Shown: piece by piece, positions 1 to 5,681 of the stretch
Position numbering within the stretch: the stretch's first letter is position 1
Layout of the letters: the number at the start of each line of letters is the position of its first letter
Assembly (NCBI GenBank): GCA_029933755.1
Contig: JAOZNO010000268.1
Coordinates: forward strand, 1 to 5,681
Direction of reading: 5' to 3'
Origin: Bacteroidales bacterium
GTDB lineage: Bacteria; Bacteroidota; Bacteroidia; Bacteroidales; NBLH01
Length of the DNA: 5,681 bases
Program-made: the position numbers and the translations under genes
The notes under the pieces: model-generated
The model's database searches: none
Seen by the model: the letters and a program-made list of their open reading frames with translations, nothing else
What the model was told of the DNA's origin: nothing

Positions 1-926
1 TTTTGCATTTGTGCAGTTGTTTTTGCTGTTGCACCTAAACCTGATGATTGGTCTGATGCTTCGCTGTCCCAGAAATTGTTACTGCAAGTTCCTGAATTAC
101 TGCCTGTAAAACCTTTATCTGTAGGATTTGTTGCTCCATCATAAATAACATTACCTATTGAATATGAATTTTCAATAGTTGCAGTGTTTGAACCTGTAAA
201 TGTACCAAAATATTCAGTTGCTGATGCTGAATTTCGGGTTACATTTCCGATACTGTAACATCTGGTTATTTTTGTATTAGTACCACCGAGTGAACCTATA
301 AATCCACCACAATAATTATAACCAATAACATTAACCTCTGAATATGAATTACTTGCAGAAGCTCCAAAATATAAATAACCTATTAAACCTCCTGTCATAC
401 GACTATCTGAACTAATGCCTTCAACAATACCTGTACTATAACAATTTTCTATTAAAGCACCACTTTCTCTTACATATCCTGCTAAACCACCAACGTACCT
501 TCGTCCTTTAATATTAACATTTGTAACACCAAGCTTTTCTACTTTTGCAACTGAATATCTTAAATATCCAAATAAACCTATGTAATCAATTGTTGGACGA
601 TTTATAAACAAACTATTAATTGTATGTTCTTGTCCATTGTATGTTCCTGTAAAATATGTTGAACTGTTACCAATTGGAAAAAAACCAGCACCAGCATCCC
701 AGGTACTTGTACTTGTAGCATCAATATCAGCTGTTTGGATAAAATGTTTATCCCAACTTGTGCTGTTTTGTGTTATCCAGTACAGGTTGTCGAGTGTTGA
801 AACTCTGTATGGTTGTTCCGCTGTACCATTGCCCAATGGCTGTGTAGCTGTTTGTGCTAATATATCCTTTGGAATAAGGAATACGAGCATTAAAATGGGA
901 ATTAAGATAGTTAGTTTCTTTTTCAT
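1..926 (-). CDS. Exported GLUG-repeat surface protein, 3' end outside the window
   Basis: The minus-strand frame stays open for 308 codons from the ATG at 926 to the window edge, so the C-terminus is missing. Residues 1-24 form a signal peptide: a KKK start, a hydrophobic core, then LA before Q25. Residues about 31-110 are the usual lead-in of these proteins (AEQPYRVSTLDNLYWI, then a WDKHFIQTADID segment and PIGNSS...FTGTYNGQEHTI). From about 115 there are six GLUG-type repeats of 27-33 residues, beginning near 115, 144, 177, 205, 238 and 270, with cores such as YVGGLAGY and ENCYSTG. The block closes with NNFWDSEASDQSSG and KTTAQM, typical of the end of a GLUG array. Such arrays are thought to form repetitive beta structures in secreted or cell-surface proteins; an adhesive role is inference. 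A C-terminal sorting domain, possibly type IX secretion, may lie beyond the window. No strong ribosome site precedes the ATG; a GAGG is only two bases away. Confidence 0.9.
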   Translation of the reverse strand, partial: MKKKLTILIPILMLVFLIPKDILAQTATQPLGNGTAEQPYRVSTLDNLYWITQNSTSWDKHFIQTADIDATSTSTWDAGAGFFPIGNSSTYFTGTYNGQEHTINSLFINRPTIDYIGLFGYLRYSVAKVEKLGVTNVNIKGRRYVGGLAGYVRESGALIENCYSTGIVEGISSDSRMTGGLIGYLYFGASASNSYSEVNVIGYNYCGGFIGSLGGTNTKITRCYSIGNVTRNSASATEYFGTFTGSNTATIENSYSIGNVIYDGATNPTDKGFTGSNSGTCSNNFWDSEASDQSSGLGATAKTTAQMQ

Positions 927-995
927 GTCCTCATTGATTTTAAGTTAATTGTTACATTAATTTTTGCGTTACATTTCCTTTCAAAATGCTTCTTA

Positions 996-1026
996 CAAAA
1001 GTAAAATACATGTGTGCTTGTATCAA
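996..1026 (-). promoter_or_regulatory. Bacteroidota-type promoter for the GLUG gene
   Basis: Read on the minus strand, TTG (1026-1024) is followed by 20 bases and then TACTTTTG (1003-996). This fits the known Bacteroidota consensus of a TTG/TTTG box, about 19-21 bases and TAnnTTTG. Transcription would start roughly 60 bases before the GLUG ATG at 926. It lies outside the neighbouring repeat cluster, so the GLUG gene probably kept its own promoter. The match is to a short consensus and is not experimental evidence. Confidence 0.6.
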
Positions 1027-1099
1027 TCAGGAAAAACCCGTAAATCATATAAGGAATTATACGTACTAATATGTATATAACTATATTGTAACATGTATT

Positions 1100-1184
1100 G
1101 GCTATATATAGATGTTTTGGGATGTTTTTAATATCTATATTGCTTATTTTTAGCAAGTAATTAGTGCACTGGTAATTAGTAATT
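1100..1184 (+). repeat. Intergenic repeat, copy 1 (left inverted arm)
   Basis: This copy begins GGCTATATATAG, continues GGGATGTTTTTAATATC and ATTGCTTAT, and ends GGTAATTAGTAATT. Its last 66 bases pair with copy 4 on the opposite strand. The first 19 bases have diverged from the GGCTCTGGTTTAAATGTTC start seen in copy 2. Confidence 0.7.
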
Positions 1185-1189
1185 TAAAT

Positions 1190-1222
1190 GGCTCTGGTTT
1201 AAATGTTCTGTGATATTTAATA
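1190..1222 (+). repeat. Intergenic repeat, copy 2 (truncated)
   Basis: This copy starts only a few bases after copy 1, in the same orientation. GGCTCTGGTTTAAATGTTCTG (1190-1210) matches copy 3 at 19 of 21 bases, and it continues with GATATTTAATA, which resembles copies 1 and 4. Similarity then stops and the hairpin-rich core begins, so only the 5' third of the repeat remains. Confidence 0.65.
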
Positions 1223-1245
1223 AGTTAATTTATTGTACATAATGA

Positions 1246-1374
1246 CCCCTAAATCCTTCCGGTGTACCGGAACAGGCTCTAAAGGGGACTTTACGGTTGA
1301 GCTTAATAAAAAAAACCGAGCAATGTTTAGACCTTTTTATTATGCTCTGAGCTTATGCTCCGCTAGCCAGCGGA
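1246..1374. other. Hairpin-rich core of the repeat cluster
   Basis: Several inverted repeats are packed into about 130 bases. CCCCT (1246-1250) pairs with AGGGG (1283-1287) and encloses TTCCGG-TGTA-CCGGAA (1257-1272). GAGCTTAATAAAAA (1299-1312) pairs with 1334-1347 at 13 of 14 positions. TCCGCT-AGCC-AGCGGA (1359-1374) is a perfect 6-base stem with a 4-base loop. The outer CCCCTAAATCC...TAAAGGGGACTT resembles a short repeat I recall from Bacteroidota intergenic DNA, here seemingly split by the inner hairpin. A reading frame runs through the region (ATG 1242 to TAG 1460) using codons such as CGG, GGG and CTG, unlike the kinase gene. I treat that frame as incidental. Structured RNA, a transposon remnant or a dispersed repeat are all possible. 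Confidence 0.5.
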
Positions 1375-1580
1375 TTTGGGGTCTTACTCTGGCGAATCAG
1401 AAAGGGCAAATTTTGTATGTAATTTTGGTTTTAAAAGCGAATACTTTGCCGTATAAATAGCATATTTGGATTTGTTGGTAATTTGAAACGAAAGTTAATA
1501 CAATATTGAAAATCAAGAGGATTATTTTTTTTATGCACAAGTAAAAATTGTATCTTTATAGCTAATTTGGAAATGTATTT

Positions 1581-1665
1581 GGCTCTAGTTTAAATATTCT
1601 GGGGTACATATAATTATCTTCTATGTTTTAATTTACAGGTAATTAGTCATTGGTCAATGGTAATT
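1581..1665 (+). repeat. Intergenic repeat, copy 3
   Basis: It begins GGCTCTAGTTTAAATATTCTG (19 of 21 bases shared with copy 2), then GGGG, and ends with GTAATTAGTCATTGG and GGTAATT, similar to the ends of copies 1 and 4. The middle part aligns only loosely. Copies 3 and 4 lie tail to tail around 1665-1689, so the two GTAATTAGT-type ends form a further imperfect inverted repeat there. It is preceded by ATGTATTT, close to the ATGTATT before copy 1. Confidence 0.6.
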
Positions 1666-1688
1666 AAAAATAGACATTAATTATCATC

Positions 1689-1808
1689 AATTACTAATGG
1701 CCAGTATACTAATGACTTGTCAGATATAAGCAATACGGATATTAAAAATATCCCAGACCCGCCTTCCATAGTACAAAGTACGGCGGACAGGCAACCTAAA
1801 CCAGAGCC
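1689..1808 (-). repeat. Intergenic repeat, copy 4 (right inverted arm, interrupted)
   Basis: Read on the minus strand it begins GGCTCTGGTTTA (1808-1797), is interrupted by a hairpin insertion, resumes with TCTGGGATATTTTTAATATC (1757-1738) and ends ATTAGTAATT at 1689. The 66 bases 1754-1689 match copy 1 at 54 positions without gaps. It is the longest copy because of the inserted segment. Confidence 0.7.
1758..1796. repeat. Hairpin segment inserted in repeat copy 4
   Basis: This GC-richer stretch has no counterpart in the other copies, where about 5 bases occupy its place. CCGCC (1759-1763) pairs with GGCGG (1782-1786), and GTAC (1771-1774) with GTAC (1778-1781) around an AAA loop. The 3' arm GTACGGCGG is continuous, while the 5' arm has a 7-base bulge. 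It resembles short GC-rich palindromic repeats I recall from environmental Bacteroidota intergenic DNA; whether it is dispersed in this genome cannot be seen here. Confidence 0.5.
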
Positions 1809-1887
1809 ATGTATTTGAATAAAGTGCAAAGATTCAAACGGGAACTAATAAATAAGAGTAAATTAGCTTAAAATTAATGAAATTAAT

Positions 1888-4782
1888 ATGTTAAAAAAAA
1901 TTACATTCATAATCACATTAGTAGTCTTTACTTTACCACCGTTAATTGCTTCTGCTCAAACTACTGAAGTTGATAGCCTTGAAACTATTTTACAGCAACA
2001 TGCACGAAAAGACACAATTAGAGTAAATTTATTAAATAAAACTGCCTATAATTTCAATTCAATAAATAACAATAAATTATTAAAATATGCAGAAGAAGCT
2101 GGTGAGCTTGCTGATTCACTCAGTTTTGTAAAAGGTAAAGCTGAAAGTTTAAGGCTAATTGGGCTTTATTATTGGGCTGTAGCAGACTATTCCAAAGCAA
2201 TAGAATATTATAAAAAATCATTAGATCTATTTAAAGAAATAAAAGATAAAAGTGGTATTGCAAATTGTTATTTTAATATGGGTACTTTTTATAAATATAA
2301 TGGCAATTTCCCAAATGCATTAAAATATTATCAAAAATTATTAAAAATAAGAAAAGAATTAGGCAATAAGAGAGATATTTCTATAGCTTATGATTATGTT
2401 GGAAATATTTATAGCGATTTGGGCAATTATCCCAAAAGCTTAGAATCTCGCCAAAAAGCATTGGCAATAAGAGAGAAGTTAGGAGATAAAAGACTAATTT
2501 CCTTAAGTTATAATAATATAGGTGCTATTTATGGTCTTCTGGATGAATATTCTAAAGCTTTAGAATATTATCAAAAAGGCTTAAAGGTTCTTGAAGGAAC
2601 GGAAGATAGAAGGCAGATTGCAATGCTTTATATGAATATTGGAATTATATATAAATTTCAAAATGATTATTCCAGAGCAAGAGAATATTCTCAAAAATCT
2701 TTACAAATTTACTTCGATTTGAATGATAAAAAAGGAATAGCGCTCAGTTACATCGATATTGGAATTCTTTGTAGGTTGCAGGGAGATTTTGTTAAAGCCT
2801 TAGAATATTTTAATAAGTCATTAGAAATAAATGTTGAGCCGGGAAGGAAATATGCGAAAGCAACTGCTTATAAAGAATTAAGCTTATCGTATTTTGAACA
2901 AAGCAAAATGAAGGAAGCTTATAATTACAGTAGAAATGCTTATTTATTAGCTGATGAGATTGGAAATCCTGAATTATTAAAAGAAAGTTCCGAAATATTA
3001 GCAAAAAGTTGTAATGCTATTGGTAAATATAAAGAGGCCTATAAATATTTTGTTATTTTTAAAACAATAAATGATAGTATTTATAATGAGAAAAACACAA
3101 AAGAGATAGCAAGATTAGAGTACCAATATAAATACGAAAGAGAAATTGAGCAGGTAAGAGAAAAGCAGCGTCAGGCAAGTGTAAAATTAGAAAATGAAAA
3201 AAATATTAAATATTTTCTTTCAATTCTTTTAATTATTTTGATTGTTTTTGTTGTATTTATAATAATAAGTAAACAAAAATTAAAAGTATTTTATAAAAAT
3301 GAGCTTAAATTAAGCAAAGAAATAAAAGAAATAGATGATGATTATAAAGAAATTTTAGATGCTAATTCTGATGTCGTTTTTATGCTCAGTATAGAAGGTA
3401 AGCAGTTGTATTTCAACAAACAGATTGAAAACTTACTTGGTTATATCCGAAAGGATGTTGTTGGTGGATTATTCACTGATTTTATTCCGAAAAGTGAAAT
3501 TCCTTTACATCTGAAAAAGCTAAAAGAAGGATTTTTAAAAAAAGAATTTTTACCATTTGAAACGACTGCTTTGCATAAAGACGGTAGCCATATTCCTGTA
3601 GAAATTACTGCGAAAGTAATGAAATATAAAGGTAAAACAGTAGGTGTAGGAACAATAAGAGACATTACTAAGCGTAAAGAGGCTGCACTAGAAATTCGTA
3701 AACTTTCACTAGCGGTTGAGCAAAGTTCTGCAACAATTGTAATTACTGATACTGACGGAAGAATTGAATATGCGAATCCTTTTTTCACAAAAATAACAGG
3801 CTACACATTAGAAGATGCAAAAGGAGTAAATCCCAGGATATTAAAATCGGGTCATACAAGCGATGAAGAATATAAGGAATTATGGAATACAATTACTTCA
3901 GGGAAAACATGGAAAGGTGTGTTTCTAAATGTTAAAAAAAATAAAGAAAAATACTGGGAAAAAGCTATCATTTCACCTGTTAAGAATGATAAAGGTGAAA
4001 TTATTAATTTCGTTGCTGTAAAAGATGATATAACAAAGCAGAAAGAAGCTGAACATGCGCTAAAAGAAAGTGAAGCTAAACTACAAGAAAGCAATAAAAC
4101 AAAAGATAAATTCTTTTCAATAATTGCACATGATTTAAAAAGTCCGTTTAATGCATTATTGGGATATTCTAATATTCTTTTGAGAAAACATAAAGAATAT
4201 GATGAAGAAAAACGTGAAAAAATGATTAAATCGATTAATAATAGTGCGAATAATACTTTTAAATTATTAGAAAATTTACTAACATGGTCACGCTCACAAT
4301 CAGACAGAATTGAATATTTACCGGAAAAATTAGATTTAAAAATATTGTTATTTGAAGTAATGTTTAACCTACAAGAACAGGCAAACAAAAAAAATATTCA
4401 GGTTTTAGATACAATTTCTGAAAATGAATTAGTTTTTGTAGATAAAAACATGATGGCTACCGTATTTAGAAACTTAATTTCAAATGCGATAAAGTTTACA
4501 AGCAAAAACGGAACTATTGTTATAACATCTGAAAAACAGCTAAATAGTAATTTTCTCGAAATTTCTGTTACAGATACTGGTGTTGGTATCCCAAAAGACA
4601 AAATTGATCTTTTATTCCGTATAGAAGAAAATACATCAACAGAGGGAACAGAAAATGAAACAGGAACAGGGCTTGGCTTAATATTATGTAAAGAATTTGT
4701 AGAAAAACATGGTGGAAATATCTGGGTAGAAAGTGAAGAAGGAAAAGGCTCTACTTTTTTATTTACAATACCTGAAAAATGA
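1888..4782 (+). CDS. TPR- and PAS-containing membrane sensor histidine kinase
   Basis: A 964-residue two-component sensor that autophosphorylates on a histidine and should pass phosphate to a response regulator. Residues 1-23 are a signal peptide (cleavage after ASA, before Q24). Eight tetratricopeptide repeats start at about 81, 121, 161, 201, 241, 281, 321 and 361, in exact 40-residue register. A charged helical stretch (400-440) leads to one membrane segment (442-461), which would put the TPRs in the periplasm. Then come two PAS domains (about 488-597 and 609-722), HisKA with H748 in AHDLKSPF, and HATPase_c with the N box (N862, N866; NLISNAIKFT), G1 (D896TGVGI), F910 and G2 (G926TGLGL). 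All catalytic boxes look intact. The second PAS resembles the NifL-like subtype, but a cofactor is unproven. There is no receiver domain and no adjacent regulator, so the partner is unknown. The ATG at 1888 is followed by a run of eight A and lacks a Shine-Dalgarno site; I chose it because the signal peptide starts directly there. No convincing promoter is visible upstream. Confidence 0.95.
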   Translation: MLKKITFIITLVVFTLPPLIASAQTTEVDSLETILQQHARKDTIRVNLLNKTAYNFNSINNNKLLKYAEEAGELADSLSFVKGKAESLRLIGLYYWAVADYSKAIEYYKKSLDLFKEIKDKSGIANCYFNMGTFYKYNGNFPNALKYYQKLLKIRKELGNKRDISIAYDYVGNIYSDLGNYPKSLESRQKALAIREKLGDKRLISLSYNNIGAIYGLLDEYSKALEYYQKGLKVLEGTEDRRQIAMLYMNIGIIYKFQNDYSRAREYSQKSLQIYFDLNDKKGIALSYIDIGILCRLQGDFVKALEYFNKSLEINVEPGRKYAKATAYKELSLSYFEQSKMKEAYNYSRNAYLLADEIGNPELLKESSEILAKSCNAIGKYKEAYKYFVIFKTINDSIYNEKNTKEIARLEYQYKYEREIEQVREKQRQASVKLENEKNIKYFLSILLIILIVFVVFIIISKQKLKVFYKNELKLSKEIKEIDDDYKEILDANSDVVFMLSIEGKQLYFNKQIENLLGYIRKDVVGGLFTDFIPKSEIPLHLKKLKEGFLKKEFLPFETTALHKDGSHIPVEITAKVMKYKGKTVGVGTIRDITKRKEAALEIRKLSLAVEQSSATIVITDTDGRIEYANPFFTKITGYTLEDAKGVNPRILKSGHTSDEEYKELWNTITSGKTWKGVFLNVKKNKEKYWEKAIISPVKNDKGEIINFVAVKDDITKQKEAEHALKESEAKLQESNKTKDKFFSIIAHDLKSPFNALLGYSNILLRKHKEYDEEKREKMIKSINNSANNTFKLLENLLTWSRSQSDRIEYLPEKLDLKILLFEVMFNLQEQANKKNIQVLDTISENELVFVDKNMMATVFRNLISNAIKFTSKNGTIVITSEKQLNSNFLEISVTDTGVGIPKDKIDLLFRIEENTSTEGTENETGTGLGLILCKEFVEKHGGNIWVESEEGKGSTFLFTIPEK

Positions 4783-4915
4783 CAGACAAAGAACTTTTTA
4801 AATATTAGGATGGTTATCATGCCCGGAGATTATAAAGGAAGTTAAATTACTAAAGTTTCACACTAGATAAAGTTGTGTTAATTATGTATTATACAATTAT
4901 TTACATCGACTTAAA

Positions 4916-5031
4916 TTCTTTGCGTAGCTTTGTGAAGCCTTTGAGCTTCTTTGCGAACGGCAAAGCCCTCAACGCAGTTAAATAGCTATTACACAGAGTT
5001 TCACGAAGAATACGCAAAGATACACAAAGAA
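4916..5031. repeat. Inverted repeat of CTTTGCG/CGCAAAG units
   Basis: The left arm 4916-4936 pairs with the right arm 5011-5031 at 17 of 21 positions. The arms contain CTTTGCG/CTTTGTG on the left and CGCAAAG/CACAAAG on the right. Between them is a second perfect hairpin, CTTTGC-GAACG-GCAAAG (4949-4965). CGCAAAG-rich intergenic repeats recur in several bacterial lineages including Bacteroidota. Function is unknown, and a transcript could fold into a long stem. Confidence 0.65.
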
Positions 5032-5157
5032 CGTTTTGTATAAAAATGGATGTTTTTAAAAGCTTAGTCGTCAGGAGTATATAACGGCGCACGTGTCTGT
5101 AAATCATTAAAGAATAAAGACATAAACATACATATGAAACAACAGTAAATAAGTAAT

Positions 5158-5175
5158 AAAAGCAACATGCTTTTT
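5158..5175 (+). terminator. Weak terminator-like hairpin
   Basis: AAAAGCA (5158-5164), loop ACA and TGCTTTT (5168-5174) form a perfect 7-base stem ending in a run of five T. The stem has only two G-C pairs and a tight loop, and it lies far (about 375 bases) after the kinase stop and 33 bases before the next ATG. It could equally be a leader structure or chance in AT-rich DNA. Confidence 0.25.
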
Positions 5176-5207
5176 AATAAATGCTGTTAGTACCAATATG
5201 ACATAAG

Positions 5208-5681
5208 ATGAAAATTTACTACTTTCTTTTAATTGTAATTGTCATTTTTTCCTGTTCAGAAAATAAGTCTGACAAAAAGGAATTAAATAAGGGTAATCAA
5301 GTTATCAATCACGAATTTCAATCCATTATTGATTCTGCTAATGTTAAAGGGTCGGTATTAATTTACGACTTTCAAAAGAATATTTATTATTCTAATAATT
5401 TTAGCTGGGCTAATAAAGGAAAAATACCTGCTTCTACATTTAAAATTCCTAACTCAATAATAGCATTGGAAAGTGGTATTGTCGAAAATGACAGTACTCT
5501 TTTTATATGGGATGGAAAAAAAAGATATTTGAAAATCTGGGAGCAAGATCTAATTTTTAGAGATGCGTTTCATTTTTCCTGTGTTCCATGCTATCAGGGA
5601 ATAGCTAGAAAAATTGGTAAGAAAAGATTGAAACGGGAAATGAAGTGTATTTCTTTGCGACAAATGTAGAGCCTAAAGAAC
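5208..5681 (+). pseudogene. Class D (OXA-type) beta-lactamase lipoprotein, internally deleted and frameshifted
   Basis: The ATG at 5208 opens a lipoprotein signal (hydrophobic 6-14, FSC lipobox with C16), so the intact protein would be lipid-anchored and face the periplasm. PASTFKIPNS at 74-83 carries the active-site S76 and K79 of class D serine beta-lactamases. FIWDG follows at 99-103, and SCVPCYQ (124-130) is the SxV motif. GIARKIGKKR (131-140) still matches the family. Immediately afterwards the frame reads unrelated residues and stops at 5669. In another frame, from about 5621, the sequence encodes ETGNEVYFFATNVEPKE, matching the strand that in OXA enzymes follows the KTG region. From my memory of OXA-48-like proteins, about 90 residues are missing, including the YGN motif, the omega-loop tryptophan and KTG. 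The offset implies a loss of 3n+1 bases. The junction lies within about 5621-5633 (AAAAGATTGAAA). The product should be inactive. The 3' end runs past the window. A misassembly is the main alternative. Confidence 0.85.

Larger units (their letters stand above)
1093..1815. mobile_element. Candidate MITE-like element or nested repeat cluster
   Basis: The outer parts of this segment are inverted copies of each other: 1119-1184 matches the reverse complement of 1689-1754 without gaps at 54 of 66 positions (hand count). Both outer arms begin with GGCT read inward (1100 on plus, 1808 on minus). The perfect 7-base direct repeat ATGTATT abuts both ends (1093-1099 and 1809-1815), as a target-site duplication would. 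No transposase is encoded; the only open frame inside (ATG at 1242 to stop at 1460) has no recognisable domain. Against a single element, two further partial copies of the same repeat lie inside, and ATGTATT also precedes the inner copy at 1581, so the flanking match could be part of the repeat. A cluster of independently inserted short repeats is the main alternative. Confidence 0.45.
4783..5207. other. Intergenic region between kinase and beta-lactamase remnant
   Basis: No believable gene was found in these 425 bases. 4783-4915 is AT-rich and shows no clear terminator for the kinase. 4916-5031 is an inverted repeat of CTTTGCG-type units. 5032-5157 contains a short GC-richer patch near 5081-5096 (ATAACGGCGCACGTGT) of unknown meaning. 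A weak terminator-like hairpin sits at 5158-5175. No promoter of the TTG/TAnnTTTG type with correct spacing was found ahead of the gene at 5208. Confidence 0.6.

Noticed and set aside
1242..1460. Open frame of about 73 codons inside the repeat cluster
   Set aside because: It runs straight through three hairpins and a CCCCT/AGGGG repeat, uses codons unlike the kinase gene, has no ribosome site and matches no domain I recognise.
1551..1558. TATCTTTA as a kinase promoter box
   Set aside because: The last base does not fit TAnnTTTG, no TTG box lies 19-21 bases upstream, and it is more than 300 bases from the start codon.
3852..4388. Long minus-strand open frames opposite the kinase
   Set aside because: They are antisense to intact PAS and HisKA coding sequence and show no domain of their own.
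4880..4902. AT-only palindrome around TGTATTATACA as a kinase terminator
   Set aside because: The stem has almost no G-C pairs and no following T run; such palindromes are expected by chance in DNA this AT-rich.
4925..4932. TAGCTTTG as a promoter box for the beta-lactamase remnant
   Set aside because: It lies within the CTTTGCG repeat, about 280 bases from the ATG, and has no TTG box at the required distance.
5079..5192. Integron attC-like site ahead of the beta-lactamase (ATATAAC ... GTTAGTA)
   Set aside because: Both core sites deviate from RYYYAAC/GTTRRRY, no paired inner boxes were found, and there is no integrase or cassette array in view.

Overview
The window is AT-rich, has no usable Shine-Dalgarno sequences, and carries a promoter of the Bacteroidota type (TTG, 20 bases, TAnnTTTG). 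It also holds a TPR/PAS sensor kinase and a GLUG-repeat surface protein of kinds common in that phylum. I infer a member of the Bacteroidota, probably environmental; genus is not resolvable from this sequence. No rRNA, tRNA or CRISPR array was seen.

Layout. Positions 1-926 (minus strand) hold the N-terminal 308 residues of an exported GLUG-repeat protein whose C-terminus lies outside the window. Its likely promoter is at 996-1026. Positions 927-1887 are a 961-base divergent intergenic region, most of it (about 1093-1815) occupied by a repeat cluster. Four related copies of a short repeat lie there in both orientations. The two outer copies form a 66-base ungapped inverted repeat (54/66 identical by hand count), and perfect 7-base direct repeats abut the outer ends. 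This looks like a degenerate non-autonomous (MITE-like) element or nested set of repeats, with a hairpin-rich core at 1246-1374. Positions 1888-4782 (plus strand) encode a 964-residue sensor histidine kinase: signal peptide, eight TPRs in exact 40-residue register, one membrane segment, two PAS domains, HisKA and HATPase. Positions 4783-5207 are intergenic and contain an inverted repeat built of CTTTGCG/CGCAAAG units. From 5208 to the window end (plus strand) lies a class D beta-lactamase-like lipoprotein gene. It keeps its first two catalytic motifs but has lost roughly 90 codons, including the KTG motif, and is frameshifted at the junction, so it is a pseudogene.

Functional links. Nothing shows that the three genes form one pathway. 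The kinase has no response regulator beside it here and is divergent from the GLUG gene, so any regulatory link between them is speculative. The strongest points for follow-up are the MITE-like repeat structure between the divergent genes and the internally deleted beta-lactamase.
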